64,000 bases of DNA. Origin: Kryptolebias marmoratus. Its lineage: Eukaryota; Chordata; Actinopteri; Cyprinodontiformes; Rivulidae. A program made the translations under genes and the position numbers. The stretch lies in contig NC_051452.1 in the NCBI RefSeq assembly GCF_001649575.2, positions 16,217,421 to 16,281,420 on the forward strand, given 5' to 3'. Shown one piece after another: positions 22,301 through 37,300 of the stretch. Position 1 is the first letter of the stretch. Every line of letters starts with the position of its first letter. The notes under the pieces are model-generated. The model did not search any database. It was not told the DNA's origin and was given only the letters and a program-made list of their open reading frames with translations.

Positions 22301-25300
22301 GTAACAATTGACAGTGATCTGGCAATCAACAAAGACACCTGGGAAGTTCAAAGTCAACAAATCAACAAAACAAAAGTGGCAGTGATGAACATACTGAAAC
22401 CAGCTGTGAGACAAAGTGGGAAAAAAACAGCAGAAAACATGCTTAAGTGAAATTACTATTCTTTGAAGGAATTTAACCCTTCCACCTTGCAAGCGAAGGT
22501 TTAAGAGATCTTGCTAGATCTGTTATTGCTTTAAATGTGTTGGGGATGACTCTCAGCTACTACCACACCAGATTTTAGCCCAATAGATGTATGTAAACCT
22601 GACAGAGTTGTATTTTTTGACTTATATAGTTAATATTTTTGTGTTTTCCAAGGTGGATTGGATGTGGCAACCACCTTGATTCAGTTTGATATCAAAAGTT
22701 AATCAGTTGTAGATGTACATCCAAGGATTACTTTGATTAAAATCCATTCAGTGGTGAGATATTTCGCTTACAGACAGAGACATTAACACACATACAGATG
22801 AATAGAAATATTTACGGTAATGCCCACTCATTCATGGTGTAGAAGATAATTACAAGTCATGGCATATATATTTTTATGCGTTTCTATCAAATTAGGGCTT
22901 TTTATGTCCATTAGTACCATAAGGAGCTTTAACAGTGATTCACTAACAGTGTCAGAAAAAAACAGCTTGGCAGCAACCATGGCAGCTTATAATTGCTTTT
23001 CACACTTTGAACTCATGAACCTTGGAGAATCAGGGTTAGGGTTAGGGTTCTTGTGTCTCATCTTTAACTACAAATGAGTGTTGATGCTTTTCCCCTTCCC
23101 CATTTTCTAGATGGTGTTAGTAGTTTTGTTTGTAGATTTAAATCACCTCATTATTATGTCCCTCTAATTCTCCCTTTGTGTCTTTAGTTTTGGAAAGCCT
23201 GCCCCCAGCTCGATATAAGGAGACCATTTCAGCACTGTTAGCATGGATACAACAGTGTGAAGCCAAACTGTCCATCCCATCAACAGCTGTTACAGAGAAT
23301 CCCATTATGGAGCAGAGACTGAAGGATGTTCAGGTACACACACACTCACAATTTATTTTCTCTGTCCCAATGGTAACAGTTGACAAAATGATATACCTTT
23401 TTGGGCTCAGCTTGGTTCCTAATCTACAGGATGTTTACTTAGGCTGGTGTTCTGTGAGACATAGGTCCTCATACTGGGATTTTTTGAACGAATTTTCTGC
23501 CTTTCTTGCCAATCTATCTGCAATGTCCCCCAATGTTATCATTCTGGGTGACTTTAACATTCACATTGACAATTCTAACCTCCCACTCACTAACGACTTT
23601 TTATCCTGCCTGGACAGTTCTGGATTTACTCAATTCGTTGATTTCGCCACCCACATCAGAGGACACACTTTGGATTTAATTTGCTGTTCTGGACTTACCC
23701 CTGTTGACTGCAAAGCTGATGATCTCTCCTTTACTGACCATTTTTTTCTATCCTTCCATTTACCTCTTTGTGTTTCATCCTCCAAGTCAGAACGGCTCAT
23801 CTCGTTCAGGAACATTAAAAACATTAATCTTGACTCACTTTCAACTAATATTATCTCCTCACTGACTCCCGAACCAAACCAGTCTCCTGGCGAACTAACT
23901 GCTCAATACAATAATCATTTAACTAATATTCTCAACTCTCATGCTCCGGTGAAAACACGATCTGTTAACTTTACCCATTCTGCCCCTTGGTTTACTCCTG
24001 AACTCCGGTCCATAAAAGCAAAATGTCATCAACTTGAACGACTCTATAAAAAATCTGGTCTCCATATACATAAGGACATGTACAATTCTCATTTATCGCA
24101 TTACAAGTTAACAATTTTTCTAACTAAATCCGATTACTACTCTGGTCTCATTTCCTCCTACAAAGGTAACACTAAGATCCTCTTCTGACTGTTGAACAAT
24201 TATTTTCATCCCCTTGACTCTCTCCCAGCTCACTTTCACTCAAACGATAGCTGTAACTCTCTCATGCTCTTTTTTTACTGATAAAATCACCAAAATCCAT
24301 CAAGAATGGTCTTGTCTCTCCTCTTTCTACCCAATCAGAATCTTTTACCTTCAGTCAGCCTTTTTCGACCTTTCAACTTCCTCCCCCCTCTGAAATAGCT
24401 GACCTCATTCAAAATACCAAGCCCACCACGTGTTCACTAGATCCTTTCCCCACAGTTCTTTTAAAACTCTGCCTTCTTCCGCTTCTTCCTATCATCTCTG
24501 CTATCATCCACTCCTCTCTCTCTACTGGAACTATTCCAACTATTCTCAAAACTGCTGTCATCACGACAATCCTTAAAAAGCCTGGTCTGGATCCCAAAAA
24601 TTTCAATAATCTTTGCCCTATTTCCAATTTTCCATTCATTTCCAAAATTCTGTAAAAAACAGTTGCCTCCCAGCTCCACCAACATTTAACCGAAAACAGT
24701 CTGTACGAACCGTTTCAGTCAGGTTTCCGCTCTGGTCACAGTACAGAATCAACTCTCCTCAGAATCACAAACTCTCTCCTCATGGCTGCAGACTCTGGGT
24801 TACTTTCAATTCTCATCCACCTTGATCTCAATGCAGCTTTTGACACCATCTCTCACAGCATCCTCCTTCGCAGACTTTCATCCATCGGCATCTCCGGCAC
24901 ACTGCTCGCTTGGTTTCATTCATATTTCGCTGGCCGCACTCAGTTCATTAAACTTAAATCTTTCAGATCCCTCTCCTTCCCTGTGACTTCAGGCGTGCCC
25001 CAAGGTTCTGTCCTGGGACCCCTTCTTTTCATCACTTACCTTCTCCCCCTTGGCAATATCTGTCGTAGATTTAACATTCAATTCCACTGTTTTGCTGATG
25101 ACACACAACTCTTTGTTAATAATAAATTAAACAGTGCTAAAACAGAGTTTATACTGGTCAGCAGTAAATCCACATTATCCAAAGTCAACAGTTTCTCCGT
25201 CAACATCGACAACACCCAGGTTTCGCCCTCCACCCAGGTTAAGAGTTTGGATGTCACTCTAGACAGCACTCTCTCCTTCCATTCACACATCAATAATACT

Positions 25301-28300
25301 ACCCGGTCCGCATACTTCCACCTTCAGAACATCAACCGACTCCGTCCATCACTCTCATCACACTCTGCTTCCATCCTGGTCCATAGTCTGGTCACCTCTA
25401 GAATTGATTACTGTAACTCTCTCCTCTTTGGTCTCCCTCTCAAATCTCTCCGTAAACTTCAAATGGTTCAAAACTCAGCTGCCCGCATCATCACCAAAAC
25501 CCCCTCATCCCACCACATCACCCCAGTTCTCCACCAACTTCACTGGCTTCCCGTCTCATTCAGAATTTAATTCAAAATCCTCATGTATACATTCAAGGCT
25601 ATCCACAACCTCGCTCCTTCCTATCTGTCCGATCTCGTGCACATCACCACCCATTCACTCTCCCTTCGTTCATCGTCCTCCATCCACCTCAACATTCCTC
25701 CTGTCTGCCTCAGTACCATGGGAAACAGAGCATTCTCCCACTCTGCTCCACACCTCTGGAATGCTCTTCCACCTGACTTACGTAATATTGACAATCTCTC
25801 GACTTTCAAATCACAACTCAAGACTCATCTGTTTAAGCTAGCCTTTTCTCTGTAACTTTTCTTGTTGTTATTCTTCTATTGCTGTTATTCTTGTTGTTAT
25901 TCTTCTTTGTCCTTATATTGTAAAGTGTCCTTGGGTGTCTACAAATAAAATGCATTATTATTATTATTATTATTACAAAGAACACAGTGAGGTGCATATA
26001 TGAGTGTGTGTGTGTATAAACACCCTCACTATCTATAAATGTCAGTTGTCCATTTCTCATTAGAATGTCCTGATTTTCCAACATCTGAATCAGACCTTGT
26101 CAATCCGTGCAACCTCTGAGCCAGTATGGCTTCTCTCTCACTTATTCTGCACCAAAGTTGACTGTACCAAGCACCTCGACAATATCACTAAACCAAGCCC
26201 CCAGCTAAGCTTTTGAAAAACCAAGGGCTAATAGAGGAAACTATAAAGTTGTGGAAAGTTAAGGCCTTATTGGGGTCTGTGGCCATTGGACAACTCAGGG
26301 CTGCGACCGCAAACTGGGAAAATGGCTTCCAGGAATAATCTCAGCAATCTCTGTCCAGTGCAGTCTTAGGAACAGCTATGCCTGGTTGGTCAGTCAGGAC
26401 TTAAAAATCCCACAATGTTGTATTCCTGTTGTTCTCCACCACCCTTAGTGGACCGTCCTCCTTTGGCTCTGAGACCTCCAGCCTATGTTAGGCACAGATG
26501 TTTCTGTACACTTTTCTAATCACTTATTTATGAATCACTGTTGCTGTGGTGCATTCCAGCTTATTGGATTCTGTGATGGTGCCAGTAGTCATAGTTAGTA
26601 CTGAAACCTTCTAACATACTTTCTAAAGGTACTATAGTAAAGGCATGAATGTATTGTTCTAGTAGCCCATTTATGATCAGAATATGTTGGTTCCCCAACA
26701 TTGACACACAGGCCTTGTTACAACATCTGAGCCAGCATGGCATCATTTCCATATCTCTTGCTTATTAGGTATTGAAGAGTACACATACTAAGCTCCACCC
26801 TTTTTCCAGATGATCGCTGGCACTTTCGCTTTAAATTGGGTCCTCTACCACAGGTTAGTTGCTTGGAATCCTTACATCTGCCTTCTTCTGTAGATTATCA
26901 GCCACCACAATATCCAATTGGTAGTGTCAAAAATGAACCTGAAAAAAACTAACAAGCATATATCAGATTTCTCTATTGTATGGTTTTAACTCTGATAATA
27001 TTATGTGTCTATGAATAGAAGGACTTTTTGATCTCAGGAAGGAGAAATTAATTATTTTTGTTTAAAGCCTTTAAAAAGCTCACAGTTCATATTTTTTCTT
27101 GACTAATCTAAAAGAAAATGGGATAGGTCAGCATAATTTAATAAATTTGCTTTTTATTATTTTTATCATTATTATGCTTTTTACTTTGCTTACAAAACAT
27201 GGAGTTTGTTGCTGATGATTAACATGTAGCCAAAAGCATAGTGAAATGAGCAAGGAACAGAAGAAAAAGTTTGAAAAGGAATGTTTGGTTACCAAAAGAT
27301 ACACAATAGGTTAAGAAGGTGAGTCTATTCATGCATCAGTGAAGCTTCCCCAGTAGGACTCACTCCTTTCTGACTGACAGAAATTAAATGCTTGCCTGGC
27401 TCTTTGAGTGGGGATCCTCACAGCATTACCATACTCACTTGTGCATGCCTGCCTTCCTGTGTTATGCACCTCAGACCACAGGGAGACCCGTGTCGACAAG
27501 AGAAATAGCCTCATTTATGAAACCATTTGTAATATAAGTCAAACTTTAATGGGCTTAGTTGCAAGGGTGAGAGTGGGGGACTTCATAGTTTGAACTTGTT
27601 TGTCCAACACATCCCAAAGATGGTTAATTACATTGCGTTCATGATAATTTTGAGGCAAAATAAACACTGAAATTGTTTTGTGTTCCTCAAACTATTCAAG
27701 AACCTTTTTGTCAGTAGGTCCTCTTTTAAATGCCTATTTTTCTGTTCCTAATTTTTTATTTTTCTTGGTATGTTCTAAACACTACAGACCAGAAATATCC
27801 TTCTAGAACTTCAGTAAAGCCAGTACCTTACTGGAATGCAATTGTTGGCAACTAGTCGGAAACATAAAATTGCCAGAAATTCCACAAACTTATTCTGAAT
27901 CAGATTAAATTGGTACTTATGACTTGTTTACATGTATATACCTAACTCTAAATTAAGTGCAACATTTGAATTTTTAGTTGCAATTTAAAGTCATATCTTA
28001 TTTGGCTGCGAGTTGATGAATGGCATTTCCTGAGGGTGTCTCCCTCCAGAAGGCCTTTCTATTTTCACGGCTTTCTCAACTTCGCAGAGGAACACAGCCT
28101 TGTTGTTTGAGTTTTAAACATGTTCAAAATGTTTGTGTGACAACTTTTCTGTTGAAATAGTTACAAAGTTGTTCTGGGTGCCTCCAACTCGCCTTAGCCT
28201 CATCTGAATTTTGGGGCAGGCATCTCCAGCCTGTCTCAAACTTATTTGAATTTTAGGAAAGCCTTTCACAATTTGTTGCCAACAGACTCAGCCCTGTGAG

Positions 28301-31300
28301 ATACTGGCTTGAGTGGTAGCTGTGGTGAGCCTAAGACCCAGGCATCTACCTCTCTACCCCATGTTGTTCAACTTTTTTTACACAATTCAGTATTCATCAA
28401 ATCAATTTTAAGAACAAAATGTTTTCTTGCTACCTTTTTTTTTTTTTTTTTTCATCCCAGCAAATCAACTGTTTTCATTTCAACTGTTAGTGTCAGTGTT
28501 AGGTCAGGTAGGATTCCCAAAATTGTTTATATTTGGTAAATGACTGAATATTGATGCTTACTATAATTTTCAAAATATTTGAACAATAAAATGTTTAATG
28601 TAATTATTAATTTTTAACCTTTGAATATTTATATATTAAACACCAAGAAAAACTTTTTTTTTTTTAATCATCTAGTAATTTCAGTCGATTCATGACATAT
28701 ACATTGTTAATTTGACATCATTAATTACATTCATCCTTTTCGGCATTTAAACAGATTTAAGATTTTACTATTAACTATTTGACTGCTAGCTATATTTAAA
28801 CCATTTTAGCGTTATTGCTTTTTATCAGCTAAATTTTTATACATTTTCTCAAACAGTTGAATTCCATCTATTTTTAGCTGTGTCTCCTTCACGAATCTGC
28901 ATTTTGTTGACTGGACCTGTTTTTTTTTTTTTACTTTGCTATATGTTTCCAACTACATGTTTCGAAAGCATATATTTAACTTAGTAAATGAAAAATACCA
29001 GTACACACATTCATAAGGGCTTTATGGTTATACAAGTACAAAAGGTATTTTTTCATGTAGACTATTACTGAGAAACTAAGAAAAAAGGCAAAACAAAAGC
29101 AGAAGGGATGGCTCTTGCATACTGTGCTCTCCACTTGCACTTTTGCTTTCATGTAATGCAGCCAGATTCTAATTTACTTTTTTTGTCCTTTGACATGTGA
29201 GCTAGTAAAAAATATGGTTTCACTCAAAATGGATGTTTTTAGTCTGCAGTTATTACCAAGGCAGAGTGCTTTAGACAAAATTATGACTGTAATAATTCAC
29301 AGTTTCATAAATTTTACAAAGAAGGATCAAATTACAACAGTTTTACCTGGAGGGCTGGTAAAGATGTTTCAGTATGCTTTAAATATCAGCAACACAAAAA
29401 TGTTTCAACCACGGAGCATGAATATCCAACCTTGAGTTCCCCTAGTGGTCTGGTTCTTTTCTTACCAGTGTTTTGTGGGTTTGCAGGATTTTTCTTTTGT
29501 AGTTGTTTTTTGTAGTTTGCATCATGCATGTGTTTGCAGTGCATTTAGCTGTTTGCTGTGTGTTTGCACCCGTCGGCCACCATACATAACAGTAGTTCTA
29601 GTCTTGGGACATCTAAAGCTAGTTTCAACTTAATTAGCTTTCAGCTGGTTCATGTTTTGTTTTAACAATTCTCTCTCTCACATCTCACCCACTGAAGGAT
29701 TTTAAAGACATCTGATTTTCAAATAGTTTGTAATGAGACTATTTTTTAAAGGATCCTCAGCATTTCAACTGCTTTACCCAGGATATGCAACCTTTGTTGT
29801 AATAGCAGCAGTGCAGTAGCTGCTTTTGTCTTTTCTTGTGGGTTGCAATTACCACCATTTCTGAAGAGACAGTAAATATTTCATACTAACTACATGTGGC
29901 AAACACCGCTGGTCTTTGAGAGTAAGACGCTTTCCACCCTGGAAGTAGTTTTTCCATCAGTATGTTATAGTGGTGGTTGAAGGATACAACCACTGACAAT
30001 CTACAGAAACCTAAAATTTGAAAAAAAATAAAATAAATAAATAACTGAAGAAATTTTTTCTCTGACATTTTGGTCCAAGTAAGAAATTTATTTTTATTGC
30101 CTTAAACTGTGTTGAGTTGCTCTTCTCTTCAGAAGTCACACACATGCGCACACACACTTAAACAACAATGGTAAGAACAACCAAACAGCAACAATAATTA
30201 TTGTTGAATTTTTTTATAAGCAGAAATGCTAAAAATGAATATTATTACCATTGTCCCCTTGCACCTGCAAACCAATGGACAATATTTCACTTTAGGTACA
30301 TGCATAAAACCTAATTTAAATGTGCCCAAACTGCACAGAGAGAAGCTACTTGGTTTGCAGTGCTCCTAAAAACACAAGGCTTCTCTTTGTGAGGGTTTTG
30401 CAAACTAGCCCAACACAGTTTTTGATTTTACTGTTCAGCAGGCTCAACAGTTCTTAAACAATATAAAATTATTTTTTGCACACATTTTAAAGGCATGGCT
30501 GAAGAAGAGGTTATAGGTACCAAACTCAACTGCATGCTGTCTTGATCTATACCCAACAACACCGTTGAACACCTTGGATGAAGAATGGTACATAAAATAT
30601 AACTTGAAACATTTCGGTCCTTGGTATACAGTACTCAATGCCAGAATACCTTTTGAGATTTGTGAGAAGGAATGGCAATATTACAAAGCAATAAAAAGTT
30701 TACTTTCCTGATTAGGGCTTAAAGTGCAGAGGTAGAAAAGAAAAATCTAAAGATTTTTTTTAATATTATTTCGTTCTTTTTGCATTTAAATAAACATCAT
30801 AAATGCCAGAACAAGTGCAGTATTTTCAATCTGTTCTAACTTTTTTCTGACATGAGGTTATATAGAATTGCGGCCTGTCCAGGGTGTCCTCCTGCCTCTC
30901 ATACAGTGACTGCTGGAGATAGGCACCTGTGCACCGTGACCCTGAAAGGAGAAGTGGGTAAAGAAAATGGATGGATGGATGGATGAGCTTATATAAAATT
31001 TTTTTTGTTTGCCTTAATGCAGTCTGTCTTTTATGAATAGCATATGGGGACTTGTTTAATTTCTTGTTGCTTCAGAATGTATTTATGAATCATGAAGTTT
31101 AATGCTGGATTAATCAGACCTTCTAGGATTTCGTGATGTTGCGATCGTAACTATTAACGCAAAATCAAGCAAACCCCTCGAAATCGCAACTTTTTGCAAT
31201 TTTACCCAAAACACCGCAACTTTCCAGCAACTTTAACCCAATATTTATGGTTGAATACAAAATAACCCCAAATAACTCATGAAGAAGAGATGTGACATCA

Positions 31301-34300
31301 CTTCCTGTTAACATCAGAATGTCGGGAGCATGCAGGAGCAGCGACCGAAGCCAAAATGTGCGCTAATGCTTCACATTTGCCCACAAAGATTTCAGCAAAG
31401 GACCGCGCAAAACATCGCAGTGAAGTTAGTTTTAAGTTGGATATTGGATATTCGCGCTCCGCAGAGTTAGCGGCGTCTAGCTCACGGCTGACCCGAAACC
31501 GGAACGCTAATGTCGGCCAGCCGTCCCCAAGTGAACCACCGCATGTGAGAGAAGGGGCCGGCAGAGAACGGCTTGCCAACTTTAGTGTTCCTGTTTTGGG
31601 TCAGCCGTGAGCTAGACGCCGCTAACTCCGCGGAGCGGGAATATCCAATATCCAACTTAAAACTAACTTCACTGCGGTCGCAAACCAGTTTCCTACCCAG
31701 CTGCATATGAGAGGGGGAAAGCTGTTTTGCACGTCCTGTAGTGTAGTCATCGAACATAAACGCATCGACAAACACTTTGTGTCTGCACAATCCAGAAATG
31801 GTCATGAATGTCAGTTTATAAGTTATCAAAGTTCTCAAATAAAGCACCTTTTGATAATGTCAATGTTTGTTGGTAATTATCTTACAAAACTAGTAAGTAT
31901 TTTTGGTTTATATATTAAAAGTTATGGGTTTTTTATTGATTTTAGTAAAAAAAAAACATTGCAACTTTTAGGAAAATGCCCCGCGAAATCCTGGAGGGAC
32001 AGATTAATGTGTACTGGCATAATAGTTTGTGGTCTAATTCATGAGTACATATACTGTTATATGGCTTTGCTGTGACCCTACCAGAAAAAATGCTGAAGTG
32101 ATTCAGGTGAAATTCTATTCATATTTATGTTTGCTTTTGACAGCACTGTTGCTCAAATTCCTAAAAATTACTACCTTGGGACTGGCTCTATAAGTCTGTC
32201 AAACTGTAAAATGCTGTAATCAGTTTTTACAACAAGTAGTAAAGTTTTATTACCACCAATGGTCCCTAACAGCTGAGAAAACAATCTTCTAAAAGAATGT
32301 TTTCTGTTGCATTTTCAAGTAGCAGCGAGAGGAAATTAAAGCGGAGTGAAAACAAATGGCATGCCCCATTAACCAAAAGCAAAGCTTAACTCAAATCTTC
32401 AACCCTATAAGCAAATGGTGTGCATCTGACTAAACTAAATATTGCCTGTAAAAATAAAACATTTTATAAATGTAAATTCTTGCTAACAATTTTAGAGACT
32501 TAATTTTTATCTTGTTAAAATAAATTATGTAATAAAACAACTTTAAATTACCTGTATTGTTAACTCAATGAATTTAAATTAAATCAAAATTATTTGAGTT
32601 GTATGATTTCAGCATCTGATTTATCCATCTTTGTACTGTCTCAGTGGGTCATCTTTGCAGATGCTAACTAAAACTAAACTAGAAATATTTTTTGTCTACA
32701 TGCAGGTTTATGTCTTGTTTATTCTACATAAATACAATTTATGAAAGATTTATAAAAAGGGAGGTTGCAGACATGTCCAAGTGGGCAACATGCAAGATCT
32801 CTATTATAGTTATGACTTCCAGGAGCTTTGTCCAAAGTGTCGGTGGTTCCTGCTGCAGAGGCAACCCAAGGATTTGTTGGTGGGCACCAGCAGTGATGTT
32901 AGCTGTCAAGCTGAGGAAGGAGACCTTTAAGGCTTGGTAGTCCTGGTGGTCTACTAATGCAGTTCAGTGGCCAGTTAGGGTGCAGCTTCTGTAAATGCAA
33001 AAGCTAAAACTCGAGTTTGGATGGAATTCGGGGAGGTCCTACAGATTACCTTTTTTAGGCAAACCGGCATACAGTTCAGTTGTTCTATTGGTTTGACCTA
33101 GAACTTGCAGACCCAGATTAGGAATATTAGTAATTGTGGAAAGAACACTGTGAAAGTCTTAATCTCACTATCATGTCCACCGATTAAGAGGCAGAGTCTG
33201 GGGGTTCAGGAAAGGTGAGTACATTACATAGAGGTTTCCAAGTTACCTGGTGTTGGGGCACCAGGAGTAGACAAGATTCACCCTGATAATGCCGAAGGCT
33301 CTGGATGTTGTGGGACTTTCATGGTTGACATACCTTGTCATTGCTACCTGGAGGACTTGGTTAAATGCCTGTAGAGGCATATCCTTTTTGGTTCGCAGCC
33401 AGGAGCAAAGATACTCAGAACTTGAGTAGGACCCGGAACTTGAGCAGCAGCAGCAGTGAACCAAAGGAGCCAGGAGCAAAGACAGTTCAAGGGGGTAGCC
33501 AAAGTCCACCCTGGCAGGCATGGCAGTTCAGGAAGACAGTCTAGGGCCTGCCCAGACAGATGAGTCAGTTCAAGAGGGCAGCCTGTGGTCTGCCCAGAAA
33601 GACAAGACAGAGAGATTGCCAGCATATGAATTGCCTTGCCATATGAACCTGGTGTGGCAGAGAAGGGGCATGACATCTTTGAAGACTGGAGTCAACAGAA
33701 GCATGTGCACCATAACAACAGGTACTGAGTTTGGTGGAGTTGCATCTGGCAGGACCCTCCCGGACTTAGAACCTGGAACTTCAGTAGCAGCAGCAGCAGT
33801 GACCTGACCAGGGGTCACAGCAACAGCAACGGACTAAGGAGGGGACATTACGGGACCTGAGGCAACAGCTTTGACTCTGTGGATGATGGCTTGGATGTAG
33901 ACCAGGTTTTTCTTGATGTAAGGTAAGATGAGCAATTGTGTATGAGCCAGAATTATTTCTTCCACTAAGGTGAAAGAAAACAGTTTTCATCTGATATCTG
34001 GACATCCAGTCATAGCTTCCTTAGTGTCTTTAAGTTGTCCAAGAGTTGATTTGTCTCCTAAGTACTCAGGCTGCTTGCTGGATCTTTGATTGATCAGACC
34101 CTAATGCAATAAATGCGGTTGGTTGGTTGAGGGCCCAAGAATATAGGCAGCAGGTGACAAACAGGCAGAGAAGTTTAAATCCAAAGGTTTTAATTAACTA
34201 GGCTAAAAATCCAGAGTGACAATAAAACAGGACTGACCTGGACTGACCTGACCTTACACATGAGGATCTGACAGAGCCTGAGTGAAAATTAGAAGCTTTT

Positions 34301-37300
34301 ATCTATTGGAAGGCATGATTGGCAAGTTAAAGTAGGTGAGTTGATTGCAATTAGCTGGTGAATGCAAATAGCTTGTCATACAGGTAAGTAAGATAAGGCA
34401 AGACAGGGGAGCTGAGGGAAACTATGAGCAGGAACATGAAACAAAAATAAACCAAACTGCCAGGCTGAACAGGGAACAAAACCATAGATTACTAGAAACA
34501 GAAAGCACTGGCAGAAATAAACTGAACATACTCATAAACAAAGTACAGAGAATAAGAACAGGAAAATAATTAGATATTCTAACAAAACCACAATGAAATC
34601 ACAACACCGTGACACTGTTTGCAACTTTGGATTAAAGTCAAGCTCGTTTACGATGCAAGTTGGACTCCACTGGTTTTGAACCTTTTCACTGATTCTGTTT
34701 GTGATTTTCATTAGCGGATTCTCGAGGTGAAGTGGCAGAAAGAAGGGTCTGTGGTTTAGAAGCCCTAAGGTCTAATATTTGCTTTTTGCCGATGATGTGG
34801 TTTTGTTGCCATGTTCAAGTCATCAGAGTGCACTGAAGCAGCTTGCAACCAAATGTGACGTGGATAAGTGTCACCTCAAATTTGTAAGGCTGTGGTTTCT
34901 AACCGGCAAAAATAAAATGTTTGCGCCTTAAGCAACGAAGTTGATGTCTGATGTCCTGTTCACGAGTGATAGCAAGATGGAACAAGAGCTGGACCAATAG
35001 ATTGGGGCTTCATCTGCATTAATAAGGGTGCTGCTCCAATTTGTCTTGGTTAAAAAGAAGCTCATCTGAAAGGCCAAACTCTCAATTTACTGGCCTATCT
35101 ATATTCCAACTTTTGGGGCTGTGGTAGCTTGGTGGTCAGTGCTGCAGTCTTGTAATCCTGAGGCTGCAAGTTTGAGCCCAGATTGCGGCAGGAAGGGCAT
35201 ACGGCGTAAAACAACTGCCAAATTGTTCATGCAAGTTTGCTTGCTCTGGTAACCCCTGAAGAAGGGAGCAGCCAAAAGGACATAATCGTCATCAACTATA
35301 TTCCAACTTTTTTCTAAAGTTCATAAGGTTTGGATCATGACCAAGTGACAGAAATAAGTTTCCGCCCTCAGGAGGTTAAATACTGAAAGTGTGAGAAGCT
35401 CAGTCATCCAGGAAGATCTTAGAATAAACCCACTTCTCCTTTTCTTCAGATGTTAATGTGGGGAAAAAAAAGCAGTTTACCAAATGTGGAAGAGAACTGC
35501 AGAGTTTAACTGTCGGCCAGGATCTTGTGTTAAAAGTGTTAAGTTGTTCTTGCCAGGAACTTCTCAGAATAATGTGTTTGTAAGTAATAAGACAGTTCCT
35601 GGAAAACTGTCTAGTGTTTGTTCTAGGTGGAATGTGATCGGTCTGGGGCAAGCTGACCCAGCTGTCCATGCTGGGTTCCTGTAAGTGACGTAGGAGTTAT
35701 GTAACAATCTGACCAATCACGAACTGGTCAGAAATACGCAATACACACTAATGTATTGTGTCTGTTTAAATACGCCCAGTCTCAAAGATACTTTGGGATC
35801 TTCTGTGGTATTTCTGAAGATGATAAGTTGTGACAATTAAAAGGTCCCCCGTGTTCGGCAGAAGAGAAATGGTGATTGCTCATTTATTTCTGTGTAAGAA
35901 CTGCCTTTAAAACCTACATTAACTGAGGTGGTTCAGGCATTTGATAGAAATGCCTAATAGCTATCTTCCTTTGGAGGTTTCACATGCAAGTCTCACTGAA
36001 AGGAGATGCTGGAACAGGTCCACAACTCACTGGAGGGACTTTAAATCCCTTCTTGCCTGGGAGCTAATCAAGATCCACTAAGAGGAGCTGGAGATTGTTC
36101 CTGGAGCAACGGGAATAACCAATAATTACTGACACCCAAAATACTTAAATTGGTTAACATGCACTCTTTTTTTCCACCCTGAAACTTCAGTGAAACAACT
36201 GATGACTAATCTTGATTAGTTTATCATTTGTCAAGGCATTAAATGTTCAGTTCCTTACTACATGGTTCACAGTTCCCTTAAAGTTAAGAATTTAGTCTCC
36301 CTCTATGGTGTTGTATCTCCTTCACAAGGATACGCTGATGTTGTATATTGGAATGCACCAATAAGATACTCTGATCTTTAACTAACCCTAAGAGACTTCT
36401 ATATACTGTGCATGGGTCTTCAAAGATTTTCCCTGCCTTTAAAAATACCGATCTACCTCTAAACAACCCTAATTAACATGATACAGTATGCTTGTTTAGT
36501 GAATTCAAATTGCTGTTTGCTTTTTTACTTGACACTATATCACTACTCTAATTACTAGCTAACCAGCAGAGACAAGAAAATTCTGCTAATAAATAAAAGT
36601 TAGGCACATAACCCCACCAAATATTTTTTTTTGCTTAAATAAAACCCCAAGTGATATGAAAACATGTCAGAAAAAAATATCTACATGATATTCTAATGTT
36701 TAGACAAACAAGATGCAGCTAAGATGCTATTTTTATTATTAAACTGTTATTTTACATAATTTTTATCAGCCTTCTGTTTTCTATCTTGTAAAATTAAATC
36801 TTTATTCAAAGCAGCAGTAGACTGTACCTTCAGGGACATAAAGCCAAATAGCAAGCTTGCCTTTTCATTGAAAACTTGTGATTTTTTTTTTAAACCCCAA
36901 TTGGTATCTACTGAACAGGCTGAGAGTTTGCTAGATCTACACAGCTGTCAGTGTAACTGTTCTTGTTTTAGTTCCTCTTTTGCAACTTTTTCTGTTAAAA
37001 GCGCTGACCTTGTTGAGATCAGTATTCTCTATAGGGAATACTAAGCCTGTGGACAAAAAAGCAAAATATAATTTCTGAGCTGCTGGTTAGGGCTTAGGTG
37101 TGAAATGATGGTATATTTAGGTTAGAGCTATACTGTTGGGAAAAAGAAAGTTCAACCTCCTTCAGTTCTAGGGCTTTATGTATCAGCACAAGATAAAATT
37201 ATAAAGCTGTTTGTAAAAAGTCTACACCATGATTTGAATAGTTGAAGAACCACCTCTAGTGGCAATAGCTTAAAGTAGTTTTTTTTTCTTTATGACTGTA

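Larger units (their letters stand above)
16593..23187 (+). other. dmd intron 21
   Basis: It holds a SINE (16822-17200), an L2-type tail (18111-18180), a hAT transposase remnant (18360-19335), a TGACAG-type repeat (19335-19715), a hAT MITE (21344-21536) and a minus-oriented copy of the composite repeat (22480-22800). Stretches 17210-18110, 19850-21340 and 21540-22480 show nothing recognisable beyond AT-rich sequence. Two and a half telomere-like ttaggg units lie at 23034-23049. Confidence 0.7.

Noticed and set aside
23034..23049. Telomere-like ttaggg repeats
   Set aside because: Only about two and a half units; too few for an interstitial telomeric site and expected by chance in 64 kb of AT-rich DNA.
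35400..35700. Opposed overlapping frames as a possible gene pair
   Set aside because: Short frames (66 and 89 codons) without conserved features, lying between pieces of a decayed LINE.
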